Assembly: GCA_951812615.1 (NCBI GenBank)
Contig: CATOSU010000002.1
Span: 186,001-250,000, forward strand
Length of the DNA stretch: 64,000 bases
Reading direction: 5' to 3'
Source of the DNA: an uncultured Paracoccaceae bacterium
GTDB taxonomy: Bacteria > Pseudomonadota > Alphaproteobacteria > Rhodobacterales > Rhodobacteraceae
The notes beneath the pieces are model-generated. The model saw nothing but the letters and a program-made list of their open reading frames with translations. It was not told the origin of the DNA and did no database searches. This document shows, piece after piece, positions 18,156-27,066 of this stretch. The position numbers and the translations under genes are program-made. Every line of letters starts with the position of its first letter. Position 1 is the first letter of the stretch.

Positions 18156-20867
18156 ATGACACGCGTTCTTGTGGCGGCTGCGACCTGCCTCTGGCTGTTC
18201 GCCTTGCCGGTTCCGGCGCAATCACCCGACACGCTCAAGACCCGGGCTGAGGCCGCATTTTCAGCCGCGCAATACGAAGCAGCGCGCGACCTGCAACGTG
18301 ACCTGGTCAGCGCCCTCCGAAACGCCGGCGATAAGGTTGCGCAGGCGGCTGCCCTGCTTTCTCTGGCCGAAACCCAGCGGGTGCTGGGCACGCATGAACA
18401 GGCCGAAGACAGCCTGCGCGCCGCGCTGGCGCTTTACGAAGACACACAAGGCCCGGACAGCGCCGGGGTCGCCGACACACTGAACGTGCTGGGCTTCGTT
18501 TTGTATGAAACCGGCCGCGCGAGCGAGGCCGAACCGGTCCTTCGCCGGGCGCTAGCGGTGCACGAGGCGGTCACCGGTCCGGACAGTCTGCCCTATGCCG
18601 ATGCCCTGTCGAACCTCGGAACCGTGCTCGACTGGCTGGGGCGCGGGGCCGAAGCCGAACAACACCACCGCCGCTCGGTCGAGATTTCCACCCGGATCAC
18701 CGGCCGGGTCTCACAATCGACCTCCCGCAGCCTGAATAACCTTGCGCTGTCGCTGGACGCACAGGGACGGCTGGACGAGGCGGAAGCGGTCTACCGCGAG
18801 GCGCTTGCGCTGGATCGCAAACTGTTTGGCGACCGGCACGAGGACACCGCGATTGCATTAATGAACCTTGCCGATCTGGTGGCCGGAAAGACCACCTTCG
18901 GTGCCACGTTCGAAGCCATCAGCCTGTACGAGGAGGCCATTGCCATTCGCGTTGCGATCCTTGGAGAAGATCACCCGGACACGGCCCGGGCGCGGTCCGA
19001 TCTGGGTCAGGTTTACCTGCGCTTCAACGATTTCGAGAAATCCGCGGCCCTGTTCGGGCAGGCGATCCGGATCTATACGCTGCCGGAAAACCGGGCCGAA
19101 GCGAACCGGTTCAACAGCGTGTTTTCGGTATCCGCGGCCCTGCATCTGCACACCCGTCCCGACGATCCTGCGACGGCCTTCGAAACCGTGCAATGGCCGA
19201 TGAGTTCGGCCGCGGTTCAGGCGATGGCGGCAACGACCGAGCGGCTGGCTGCCGGATCCGGGGAATTGCCCGCCCTGCTGCGGCGCGGTCAGGATCTGGC
19301 CGAAGAGGCCCGGCGGCTTCAATCCGACATCCTGACCGCCTCTGCAGCCGGAAAGGGCGATACTGCCCGGCAGTTGCGGGCAAGGCTGGCCAGCGTTCGC
19401 GCGGACAGCGAAGAAACCGAGAGCCGCATCCGGACCGGTTTTCCCGCATATGCCAGCATCGACCCGGCCCGGCCGTGGTCGGCACAGGAGGTGTCGGCCC
19501 TGTTGCGCCCCGGTGAGGCGCTTATCCTGATCACGGGAGGTCAGACGCGGACCAGCGGTGATATGGTAAATGGCTCGATCTTCGCCGTGCGTCCGGACGG
19601 ACAGGTTGCCGGTGCCCTGCTGGAAGCCGGCTGGGGCCTCTGGGCAGACAGCACCCGCCTGATTTGCGGGCTCAGCCTGACACCCGGGCCGGATTGCGTA
19701 ACCGCGGCCGAGGTTGCCGGTGCTCCGGGTTTCCGCGGCACGTTCAGCATGAGCGATGGCGACGATGGATTCGGGCCGCCGCCGTTTGATCTGGATCTGG
19801 CCCACAGCCTGTATTCCCGCACGCTGGGCCGGATCGAACCGGCGCTTGAGGGTGTGAACCACCTGATCGTGGTTCTGACCGAGGAAGAGTTTTCACCGCT
19901 CCCGCTCGGGCTGTTGGTGCGCCGCCCTGCCCCGCCGGGAAATGCCACGGCTCGCCTGCGTGCTGCCAATTGGCTGGTCAGAGATTATGCCGTCACGGTG
20001 CTGCCTTCGGTCAGCGCACTGGGCGCGATCCGCAACGGAACACCGACCGCTGTATTGCGGGCCGGTTCGCGGTTTCTCGGGGTCGGCGACCCGGTGATCG
20101 GTCAGGCCGCTGCCGTGGACTGCAACACCGAGCTGGCACCGCTGATGGCGCGGCTGGATGCCGACCGGACGCGGATGCCCTTCCGCATGGCCGGCGGAAC
20201 CACGGCGGACCTGTTCACCACCACCGAAGGCGCAGCGCTTGCCCGGCCCGAACGGGTGCGGGCGCTGGCCCGCCTGCCCGACACCCGCTGCGAGCTGGAA
20301 CGCATCCGCGAAAGTCTTGGCGGCGGTGATCTTCTGCTGGACGGTCAGGCGACCGAGGCCGCATTGAAGGGACTGAACGACAGTGGCGCGCTGGCGGGCT
20401 ACGACATCCTGTCCTTCGCCACCCACGGCCTTGTCGCCGGCGAGGCGGGTGCAACCGAACCGGCGTTGGTCCTGACGCCGCCCGACACGCCCTCGCGGCG
20501 CGATGACGGTCTGCTGACGGCAACGGAAATCGCCGGTCTGCGGCTGCACGCCGACTGGGTGTTGCTGTCGGCCTGCAACACCGCGGCAGGATCGGGGTCT
20601 GGCGGCGAAAGCCTGTCGGGACTGGCGCGCAGTTTCTTCTTTGCCGGCGCGCGCAGCGTTCTGGTGTCGCACTGGCCGGTTCATTCCGAGGCCGCAGTGC
20701 GCATCACCACCGGCGCTTTCGCACAACTGGCGGATACACCGCAGATCGGCAAGGCCGAGGCGCTGCGCCGGTCGGTTCTGGCCATCATCAATGACCCCGA
20801 CGCCACCCCGTCACAACTGCATCCGCGCTACTGGGCGCCGTTTTCACTGGTTGGCGAAGGCGGATGA
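18156..20867 (+). CDS. Exported TPR-CHAT domain protein 2
   Basis: The 903-residue paralogue of the preceding gene has a signal peptide (VLVAAATCLWLFALPVPAQS) and clear tetratricopeptide repeats at about residues 60-340 (for example ALSNLGTVLDWLGRGAEAEQ and SLNNLALSLDAQGRLDEAEA). Its C-terminal CHAT domain has His757 in FATHGLVAGE and Cys807 in LLSACNTAAGSG, then GARSVLVSHWPVHS. Both catalytic residues are kept, so it should be an active cysteine protease of the caspase clan. ATG 18156 has GGAGG 8 bases upstream; ATG 18141 is an alternative. It lies 76 bases behind paralogue 1, probably in the same transcript. Confidence 0.9.
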   Translation: MTRVLVAAATCLWLFALPVPAQSPDTLKTRAEAAFSAAQYEAARDLQRDLVSALRNAGDKVAQAAALLSLAETQRVLGTHEQAEDSLRAALALYEDTQGPDSAGVADTLNVLGFVLYETGRASEAEPVLRRALAVHEAVTGPDSLPYADALSNLGTVLDWLGRGAEAEQHHRRSVEISTRITGRVSQSTSRSLNNLALSLDAQGRLDEAEAVYREALALDRKLFGDRHEDTAIALMNLADLVAGKTTFGATFEAISLYEEAIAIRVAILGEDHPDTARARSDLGQVYLRFNDFEKSAALFGQAIRIYTLPENRAEANRFNSVFSVSAALHLHTRPDDPATAFETVQWPMSSAAVQAMAATTERLAAGSGELPALLRRGQDLAEEARRLQSDILTASAAGKGDTARQLRARLASVRADSEETESRIRTGFPAYASIDPARPWSAQEVSALLRPGEALILITGGQTRTSGDMVNGSIFAVRPDGQVAGALLEAGWGLWADSTRLICGLSLTPGPDCVTAAEVAGAPGFRGTFSMSDGDDGFGPPPFDLDLAHSLYSRTLGRIEPALEGVNHLIVVLTEEEFSPLPLGLLVRRPAPPGNATARLRAANWLVRDYAVTVLPSVSALGAIRNGTPTAVLRAGSRFLGVGDPVIGQAAAVDCNTELAPLMARLDADRTRMPFRMAGGTTADLFTTTEGAALARPERVRALARLPDTRCELERIRESLGGGDLLLDGQATEAALKGLNDSGALAGYDILSFATHGLVAGEAGATEPALVLTPPDTPSRRDDGLLTATEIAGLRLHADWVLLSACNTAAGSGSGGESLSGLARSFFFAGARSVLVSHWPVHSEAAVRITTGAFAQLADTPQIGKAEALRRSVLAIINDPDATPSQLHPRYWAPFSLVGEGG

Positions 20868-20894
20868 GGGCACAGGTGCTTTGGCGGCTGAGGT

Positions 20895-21824
20895 TCAGCC
20901 GGCGGTTTCCTCGATCCGGTCCGTGGCCGGGGGCGGTTGCCGGCCAAGCGTGCTGATCCGCGCATATAGGTCCGGGCTCAGGCTGTACGTCACCGCAGCC
21001 AGCGACGGTGCCAGCTGTTCGGCATTGCGGGCCGAGATGATCGGCACCGGCCCGGTTTCATGTGCCTTGACCCATGCCACCGCCAGCGTTGCGGGCGACA
21101 CGCCCAGTTCGGCCCCGAGATCGGCCAGTGCCGCAGCGGTTTCGTGCATCCATTCCGGACCGTAGCGGACGTTATACTGATCGTTTTCCTCGATCCGCCC
21201 GCCGGCGGCGCCCTTGGCATACTTCCCGGTCAGCAATCCGCCGCCCAGCGGGGAATAGGGTGCGACGGTAATCCCCTGATCCGCGCACATCGGCAGGATT
21301 TCCACCTCGACCTGCCGCTTCACGAGGTTGTACATCGGCTGAAAGATATCCACCCGCGGCCCGATGGCCTGCGCCTTCATCACCTGCCAGGACGCAAAAT
21401 TGGACAGCCCGACATAGCGGATCGCCTCCTGTTCCTTCAGGCCGGCAAAGAACACCATGGTTTCTTCCAGCGGTGTCTCCGGGTCAAAGCGGTGCAGGTA
21501 CAGCACATCGACCATTTCCAGTCCAAGCCGCCGGCGGCTGGCGTCGAAATGGGCCTGCATGTTCGCCTTGCCGGCCCCGCCGTCATACCCGGCCTTGGTC
21601 GCGATCAGCAGGCTGTCGCGTTCCTCCTGCACCAACCCGCCGAGGATCCGCTCAGACTCGCCGCCATTGTAATTGCAGGCAGTGTCGAAGTGATTGATGC
21701 CCGCCGCGCGGCAGGCATCGAACATGGCGCGGGCATCGGCCTCGTCCGCCTTACCGCCAAATTGCATCGTGCCGAACGCAAACCCGCTGGCCGGCGTTCC
21801 GTCAGGTGTTGTCAGATGTGTCAT
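20895..21824 (-). CDS. Aldo/keto reductase
   Basis: The 309-residue protein shows the AKR barrel signature: FGTMQFGG, NHFDTACNYNGGESE (catalytic Asp and Tyr), ATKAGYD (catalytic Lys), VLYLHRFDP (catalytic His) and VGLSNFASWQ, with PIISARNAEQL at the NADPH-binding end. It should reduce aldehydes or ketones with NADPH; the substrate cannot be told. It converges with the CHAT gene. ATG 21824 has no strong ribosome binding site, and an in-frame ATG at 21836 is possible. It is the last of three minus-strand genes. Confidence 0.9.
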   Translation of the reverse strand: MTHLTTPDGTPASGFAFGTMQFGGKADEADARAMFDACRAAGINHFDTACNYNGGESERILGGLVQEERDSLLIATKAGYDGGAGKANMQAHFDASRRRLGLEMVDVLYLHRFDPETPLEETMVFFAGLKEQEAIRYVGLSNFASWQVMKAQAIGPRVDIFQPMYNLVKRQVEVEILPMCADQGITVAPYSPLGGGLLTGKYAKGAAGGRIEENDQYNVRYGPEWMHETAAALADLGAELGVSPATLAVAWVKAHETGPVPIISARNAEQLAPSLAAVTYSLSPDLYARISTLGRQPPPATDRIEETAG

Positions 21825-21876
21825 GCGGCAGACCATGCCACACTTTCGCATCAGGTCAACCGCGCTTCCCCGGCAG

Positions 21877-22728
21877 TCACGACTGAATGAACCGGCGGAT
21901 GACGTCCATCGCGGCCGCCGGCCTGTCCGCGACAACACCGTGCCCGCAGCGGTCGAACCGGTGGAAAGTTGCCACTCCATCCGGCAGGCACGCAACGATT
22001 TCCTCGCTGAACGCGATGGGCGTGATCGGGTCCTGTTCCCCGGCCAACACCAGAACCGGGCACTGAACCCGGCCAAGTGCAGCCCGGAAATCCATGCGCC
22101 CCTGTTCGTTGCGTGGGCCGTTGAAATGCAGCGCTGTATCGGGCGGGCCGTGCGAGCGCGCCAGCCAGTCCACGGCGTCGGCGCGGTTCAACTGGTAATG
22201 CGGCACACAGACCTCGGCATAGCGTTGGCGCTGCTCTGCATTGGGGTCCGTCCAGTAAGCGCGTGCAACAGCTTCGGCTTCGGCCCCGGCCAGACGTCCG
22301 AAGGCCGCGAACACCTGTTCGAAATCCATCCGCGCCGCCGTGCTGGTGAGGATGAGTTTGCCGGGATGGTTGGGATAGCGGGTGGCATAAGCCTGTGTCA
22401 CGAAACCGCCAAAGGACGTGCCCGCAACAATGGGTTTTTCCAGCCCGAGCGCATCACACAGCCCCTTCAGATCATCGGCCCACTGATCGAGCGTCCATGT
22501 GTCCGGCCCGCACAGGTCGCTGCGCCCGTTGCCGCGGTGGTCGTAGAAAATCAGTTGCGCGATTTCGGACAGCGGTGACCATGCCGGCTTGTAATGGCTG
22601 TGATCAGCGCCGGGTCCGCCATGGACCAGTACGACCACCGGCTTTTGCCGCATCACCGCACCGTCGGGAACCAGCCCGGCACCTTCCACGTCGAAATAGA
22701 GCCGCGCCCCGTTCACCGTGACATGCAT
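21877..22728 (-). CDS. Alpha/beta hydrolase, proline iminopeptidase-like
   Basis: The 283-residue protein has an oxyanion motif VLVHGGPGADHSHYKP, YDHRGNGRSD, a nucleophile elbow GTSFGG (Ser105), the acid in AGEQDPITP and the catalytic His in DRCGHGVV. The HGGPG motif is typical of prolyl iminopeptidases (peptidase S33) and related hydrolases; the true substrate may be another small ester or peptide. No signal peptide. It sits between an oxygenase and an aldo/keto reductase on the same strand. Confidence 0.85.
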   Translation of the reverse strand: MHVTVNGARLYFDVEGAGLVPDGAVMRQKPVVVLVHGGPGADHSHYKPAWSPLSEIAQLIFYDHRGNGRSDLCGPDTWTLDQWADDLKGLCDALGLEKPIVAGTSFGGFVTQAYATRYPNHPGKLILTSTAARMDFEQVFAAFGRLAGAEAEAVARAYWTDPNAEQRQRYAEVCVPHYQLNRADAVDWLARSHGPPDTALHFNGPRNEQGRMDFRAALGRVQCPVLVLAGEQDPITPIAFSEEIVACLPDGVATFHRFDRCGHGVVADRPAAAMDVIRRFIQS

Positions 22729-22765
22729 CGGATCGCTCCCCTGTTCCCGGGCCGGGTTTGCCGTG

Positions 22766-23545
22766 TCAACTCAGGCGGCCGTAAAACGTCATCCGCGCGC
22801 TTTCGCTCAGCTCGACCCCGGGCGCGTTATTATAGGCCAGAACCGCCAGCATTCGGGTCGTGTCGCTTTCATTCGGAGAGACGCGGTGGATCGAATTGCG
22901 CCCGCGGAACAGGACCAGCGTTCCCGGCTCCATCGTCAGCACCTGCGGCTGCACCCTGCCATCCAACAGCGCTGCAACGCCTTCGTAATTCATTTCGCCC
23001 ACGTCGGCATCGCGCAGATCCCTGATGTATTCGAACCTGCCGCCGGCTCCGGGTTTCTGGATCAGAAGCGTGATCGCAAAAGAGGAGTTGTCGAAATGCC
23101 AGCCCAGTTCCTGCCCGCGCTTTGCATAATGGATGTTGATGGAAGACAACGGGTCGGCATAGGGGTGCAATTCCGCCTCGCCCGTGACCCGTTTGACGAA
23201 ATCCCGGAACTCCGGCGCGTCGTAGAGCGTGCGGAACGGTGACCGAGCGCCGATCGCATCATCGCAGATACAGCCCTTGGAGGACACCAACTGACGGTTG
23301 GCCGGGTGATCGGGCGGATAGCCGGGATCGGGCGGGGTCAGGTAGACCGAATGATCCTGCGCGCAGAAATAGGCCTGCGGCTGACCGGCTTCGCTCTCCC
23401 GCTGCATATCCTGCAACGCGGCGGGACGGATCAGGTCCGGCAGGACAAGCACGCCATCCCGGTCGAGCCGCGCTTGGCAATCTGCTCCGAACCCCACCTC
23501 GCCCAGCGGGTAGCGGTCCAGATCAACGATGTCCGCGAGATCCAT
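22766..23545 (-). CDS. Fe(II)/2-oxoglutarate-dependent oxygenase (phytanoyl-CoA dioxygenase-like)
   Basis: The 259-residue protein carries the iron triad His150-x-Asp152 (GWHFDNSSF) and His220 (SIHRVSP), with Arg231 as a likely 2-oxoglutarate ligand. It should hydroxylate a small molecule and turn 2-oxoglutarate into succinate and CO2. The substrate is unknown. ATG 23545 has GGAGGG at ideal spacing, although the frame is open to 23680 with coding-like content. It is followed by the hydrolase and the aldo/keto reductase and may form a short operon with them. Confidence 0.78.
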   Translation of the reverse strand: MDLADIVDLDRYPLGEVGFGADCQARLDRDGVLVLPDLIRPAALQDMQRESEAGQPQAYFCAQDHSVYLTPPDPGYPPDHPANRQLVSSKGCICDDAIGARSPFRTLYDAPEFRDFVKRVTGEAELHPYADPLSSINIHYAKRGQELGWHFDNSSFAITLLIQKPGAGGRFEYIRDLRDADVGEMNYEGVAALLDGRVQPQVLTMEPGTLVLFRGRNSIHRVSPNESDTTRMLAVLAYNNAPGVELSESARMTFYGRLS

Positions 23546-23828
23546 GTATTGCGTCCCTCCGATGCTGTCAGGGTGCAGTATGTCCCGGCTGTGGGGTGAG
23601 AAGAAGTTGAAATCGACTCCGCGCTGCCCGACCAGGACGGCGTTTCCTGCCGGACCTGCGCTACGCCCCAGGCAAACCACTCGTCGCTCTCCGCAAGCAG
23701 CCGTTCGGAAATCGCAGCCAGATCCATCCGCAATGCTGTCAGTGGGCCGGTCTCATCCTCCGGCACAAAATACCGGAGACCCGAGATCCCGGATCTTCCA
23801 ACCCCGTCTGGCATACCGCCAAATACGA
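23546..23828 (-). other. Interval with possible frameshifted small gene
   Basis: This gap of about 330 bases between the oxygenase and the BMP gene holds no complete gene that I recognise. On the minus strand, a coding-like stretch runs in one frame (MDLAAISERLLAESDEWFAW, ending near VRQE). Coding-like content then continues in the frame of the oxygenase (AVLVGQRGVDFNFFSPHSRD) up to its start. This pattern would fit a small gene or leader broken by a frameshift. Neither part matches a family I know, so the reading is weak. Confidence 0.3.
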
Positions 23829-23853
23829 AAGGGCCCCGCATCGCGAGGCCCTT
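23829..23853 (-). terminator. Rho-independent-type terminator after the purine operon
   Basis: AAGGGCCTCGC and GCGGGGCCCTT (minus strand) form an 11-base-pair stem with one G-T pair and a 3-base loop, followed by TTCGTATTT. It lies 24 bases past the stop of the BMP gene, the last gene of the xdh/ABC operon. Confidence 0.8.
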
Positions 23854-23876
23854 CCGATCACAAGCAGATGCCGTGC

Positions 23877-24950
23877 TTACTGCGGGATGTCGCCTTCGAC
23901 GCCTTCGACGTAGAAGTTCATCCCGGCCAGCGTACCATCGTCTGCGGTTTCACCGTCACCCAGCCAGTCGGACCCGTCCTGCTTTTTCAGCGGGCCGGTA
24001 AACGGGTGGTATTCGCCCGCGCCGATGGCTTTGGCCATGGCCAGCGCCTCTGCCTTCACGTCGGCCGGAACCGCGTCCGAGATTTCGCCGATCTTCACCA
24101 TGCCGGTGGAGATGCCGTCCCACGTGTCGACGCTTTCCCAGGTGCCGTCCATGACCGCCTTGGTGCGGGCAACATAATAGGGTGCCCAGTTGTCGATGAT
24201 CGAGCTGACCCGCGGCAGCGGCGCGTATTGCGACATGTCGGACGCCTGACCGAAGGTGATGACACCGCCGGCCTCCTGCGCAGCGGCCTGCGGCGCGGTG
24301 GAGTCGGTGTGCTGCAGGATCACGTCTGCACCCTGTTCGATCAACGCCTTGGCGGCATCAGCTTCTTTGGCCGGATCGAACCACGTATAGACCCAGACCA
24401 CCTTGAACTGAACGTCCGGGTTGACCTTGGCGGCATGGATATAGGCCGAATTGATGCCCCGGATCACTTCGGGGATCGGGAAGGACGCGATGTAGCCGAC
24501 CGTGTTCGACTTGGTCATCTTGCCCGCGATATGCCCCTGCACCGCGCGACCTTCGTAGAAGCGTGCGGAATAGGTAGAGACGTTGTCGGACCGCTTGTAC
24601 CCGGTGGCGTGTTCGAACATCACCTTCGGGAACTTCTTGGCCACGTTGATCGTCGGATCCATGTAACCGAATGAGGTGGTGAAGATCAGGTCGGCCCCTT
24701 CCAGCGCCATCTGGGTCATCACGCGTTCGGCATCCGGGCCTTCGGCAACGTTTTCGACATAGACGGTTTCAACCTTGTCGCCGAACTCTTCCTCGACGGC
24801 CAGACGGCCCTCGTTGTGTTCGAAAGTCCAGCCGCCGTCGCCCACCGGTCCGACATAGACAAAGCCGACCTTGACCTTTTCATCTGCAAGCGCAGCACTT
24901 GCGAGGCCCAGCGCCATCGCGGCGCCTGTCAGCAGTTTTGTAAGTTTCAT
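23877..24950 (-). CDS. BMP-family ABC transporter substrate-binding protein
   Basis: The 357-residue protein has a Sec signal peptide (LLTGAAMALGLASAALADEK) and the BMP/Med fold typical of purine and nucleoside binding: VGFVYVGPVGDGGWT, TTSFGYMDP, GKMTKSNTVGYIASFP and EQGADVILQHTDST. It should deliver its ligand to the two permeases encoded just upstream. Because the same operon carries xanthine dehydrogenase, a purine base or nucleoside is the most likely ligand. A strong terminator follows. Confidence 0.92.
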   Translation of the reverse strand: MKLTKLLTGAAMALGLASAALADEKVKVGFVYVGPVGDGGWTFEHNEGRLAVEEEFGDKVETVYVENVAEGPDAERVMTQMALEGADLIFTTSFGYMDPTINVAKKFPKVMFEHATGYKRSDNVSTYSARFYEGRAVQGHIAGKMTKSNTVGYIASFPIPEVIRGINSAYIHAAKVNPDVQFKVVWVYTWFDPAKEADAAKALIEQGADVILQHTDSTAPQAAAQEAGGVITFGQASDMSQYAPLPRVSSIIDNWAPYYVARTKAVMDGTWESVDTWDGISTGMVKIGEISDAVPADVKAEALAMAKAIGAGEYHPFTGPLKKQDGSDWLGDGETADDGTLAGMNFYVEGVEGDIPQ

Positions 24951-24979
24951 TCAGGATCCCCCTTGTTGATCTTTTGCCT

Positions 24980-25900
24980 CTAGTTCGAGGCATGGAAAAT
25001 ACGGCCCAGAGAGGCGGGTGCACTGCTCTTGTCCGCGGAAAGGATCACCAGCACAAGGATGGTGATGATATAGGGCGACATTGCCAGATACTCGACCGGA
25101 ATGGCAACGCCCGCTGCCTGCAGGTTAAGCTGCAAAACCGTAATGCCGCCAAAAAGATAGGCACCAATCAGCGCTCGCCATGGTTTCCAGCTGGCAAATA
25201 CAACCAGAGCAAGTGCGATCCAGCCGACACCGGCGGTCATGCCCTCGGTCCACTGCGGCACCCGGATCAGGCTGATATAGGCTCCGCCAAGGCCCGCACA
25301 GGCCCCGCCGAACAGGATCGCCAGCGTGCGCACGCGCACCACCTTGTAGCCCAGCGCATGGGCCGCATCGTGGTTTTCACCCACGGCCCGCAGGATCAGC
25401 CCGACCCGGCTGTACTTGAGCAGTGCCCAGACGATCGCCACCAGCGCGATGCCGAAATAGAGGATCGGGTCATGCTGGAACAGGATCGGTCCGATCACCG
25501 GTATATCGCTGAGCAGCGGGATGTGGATTTCACCGGTCGAGGGCGGCTTCAGCCCGACATAGCTCTGGCCCATGAGCGAGGAGATCCCAAGCCCGAACAG
25601 CGTCAGCGCCAGCCCCGAGGCCACCTGATTGGCCAGTGCGTATTGCGTCAGGATCACGAAGAGCAGCGACAGCACGGCACCGCCCACAGCAGCGGCGCAA
25701 AAGCCGAGCAGGGGCGATCCGGTTTCGACCGAGATCGCAAACCCGCTGATCGCACCGACGATCATCATGCCTTCGACACCAAGGTTCAGAACCCCGGCCT
25801 TTTCCGCCACCAGTTCGCCGATGGCCGCCAGCAGCAGCGGCGTGGCCGCCACCATGAGCGAGGCGATCAGCAGGACGGGGTTGATTGCAGACAGGTCCAT
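24980..25900 (-). CDS. ABC transporter permease (BMP-type, second subunit)
   Basis: The 306-residue membrane protein has about eight helices and the nucleoside-type permease signatures LGVEGMMIVGAISGF and GENHDAAHALGYKV (the cytoplasmic coupling loop). Its start overlaps the stop of the other permease by one base (TAATG). It belongs to the branched-chain/nucleoside permease class and should form a heterodimer with that neighbour. Probable cargo is a purine or purine nucleoside, judged from the xdh genes in the operon. Confidence 0.92.
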   Translation of the reverse strand: MDLSAINPVLLIASLMVAATPLLLAAIGELVAEKAGVLNLGVEGMMIVGAISGFAISVETGSPLLGFCAAAVGGAVLSLLFVILTQYALANQVASGLALTLFGLGISSLMGQSYVGLKPPSTGEIHIPLLSDIPVIGPILFQHDPILYFGIALVAIVWALLKYSRVGLILRAVGENHDAAHALGYKVVRVRTLAILFGGACAGLGGAYISLIRVPQWTEGMTAGVGWIALALVVFASWKPWRALIGAYLFGGITVLQLNLQAAGVAIPVEYLAMSPYIITILVLVILSADKSSAPASLGRIFHASN

Positions 25901-26982
25901 TACGCCACCTCGCCTTTCGCCAGCCGCAGCCGGAAATTCGTCAGCAGATCCAGCGCCAGAAGGAAGAACAGCAGCATCCCCTGAAACACCTGGATCGCTG
26001 CCGCCGGCAGGCCCAGCTGGCCCTGTGCGATCTCACCACCGATATAGGTCAGCGCCATGAGCCCCCCGGCCAGCAGGATGCCCACCGGGTGCAGCCGGCC
26101 GAGAAAGGCCACGATGATCGCCGTGAACCCGTAACCGACATTGAAATCGATGTTGATCTGCCCCGCCGGACCCGACACTTCAAAAAGCCCGGCCAGACCG
26201 GCCAGCGCGCCGGATGTGCCGAGACAGAACAGGATCAACCGGGCCGGCTTGACCCCGGCAAACCGAGCGGCGCGCGGGGCCTCTCCGGTCAGCCGGATCT
26301 GGAACCCCAGCATGTGCCGGTTCAGCAGGACATAGGCGAAGATGACGGCGATGAAAGCAAACACCACGCCCAGATGCATGCCGGAACCGGCGATCAGTTC
26401 GGTGTTATGGGCGCTGGCATATTCCTGCAGGTTGCGGCTGCCGGGAAAACCGAAACCCTCGGGGTTTTTCATCAGACCCAGCGACATTGAGGCCAGAAAC
26501 TGCTCGGCCACATAGACCAGCATCAGCGAGACAAGGATTTCGTTGGTGCCGAACCGCACCTTCAGTAACGCGGGTATCGCCGCCCAGACAAAGCCGCCGA
26601 ACGCGCCACCAAGGATCATCAGCGGAAAGATGTACCATGCCTCCAGCGGGTAGAAGGCCAGCCCGATGCCAGCGCCGACAAGCGCGCCTATAATGTACTG
26701 ACCCTCAGCCCCGATATTCCAGATCCCGGCCTTGAACCCCAGCGACAACCCGATGGCGATCAGCACCAGCGGCGCGCCTTTGACCAGCAGCTGGGGGCGG
26801 TAATAGAAGGCAAACTCGCCAAAAAGCGGGTCGAAGAAGATCGTCCGGATCGCCGCCAGCGGGTTGGTTCCCAGCACTCCGAACAGTGCACCACCGAAGA
26901 TCATCGTCGCAACGACCGCTACCAGCGGTGTCGCCATTGACCACGTCTGTGACGGCTGTGGCCGTTTTTCCAGCCGGATCAT
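25900..26982 (-). CDS. ABC transporter permease (BMP-type, first subunit)
   Basis: The 360-residue polytopic protein has a short cytoplasmic N-terminus and about nine helices. IWNIGAEGQYIIGALVGAG and GEAPRAARFAGVKP are the paired signature and coupling loop of BMP-type nucleoside importers. ATG 26982 has AAAGGTGG upstream. An 84-base gap with two hairpins separates it from the ATPase gene. It works with the second permease, the ATPase and the BMP binding protein. Confidence 0.92.
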   Translation of the reverse strand: MIRLEKRPQPSQTWSMATPLVAVVATMIFGGALFGVLGTNPLAAIRTIFFDPLFGEFAFYYRPQLLVKGAPLVLIAIGLSLGFKAGIWNIGAEGQYIIGALVGAGIGLAFYPLEAWYIFPLMILGGAFGGFVWAAIPALLKVRFGTNEILVSLMLVYVAEQFLASMSLGLMKNPEGFGFPGSRNLQEYASAHNTELIAGSGMHLGVVFAFIAVIFAYVLLNRHMLGFQIRLTGEAPRAARFAGVKPARLILFCLGTSGALAGLAGLFEVSGPAGQINIDFNVGYGFTAIIVAFLGRLHPVGILLAGGLMALTYIGGEIAQGQLGLPAAAIQVFQGMLLFFLLALDLLTNFRLRLAKGEVA

Positions 26983-27008
26983 ACCGCCACCTTTCCGTTC
27001 GCCGCGCG

Positions 27009-27055
27009 CCCGCTTTCTTGCAAAGAAAACGGGCCGGAATTTTTGCAAAATTCCG
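27009..27055. repeat. Two tandem palindromes between ATPase and permease genes
   Basis: CCCGCTTTCTT/AAGAAAACGGG (27009-27033, one mismatch, loop GCA) is followed directly by CGGAATTTT-TGC-AAAATTCCG (27035-27055, perfect). Both have the A/T arms and GCA-type loops of the palindrome found inside xdhB. They look like REP-type intergenic repeats and could act as RNA-stabilising or partial-termination hairpins that set the ratio of ATPase to membrane subunits. Confidence 0.65.
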
Positions 27056-27066
27056 TTTTCCCCACC

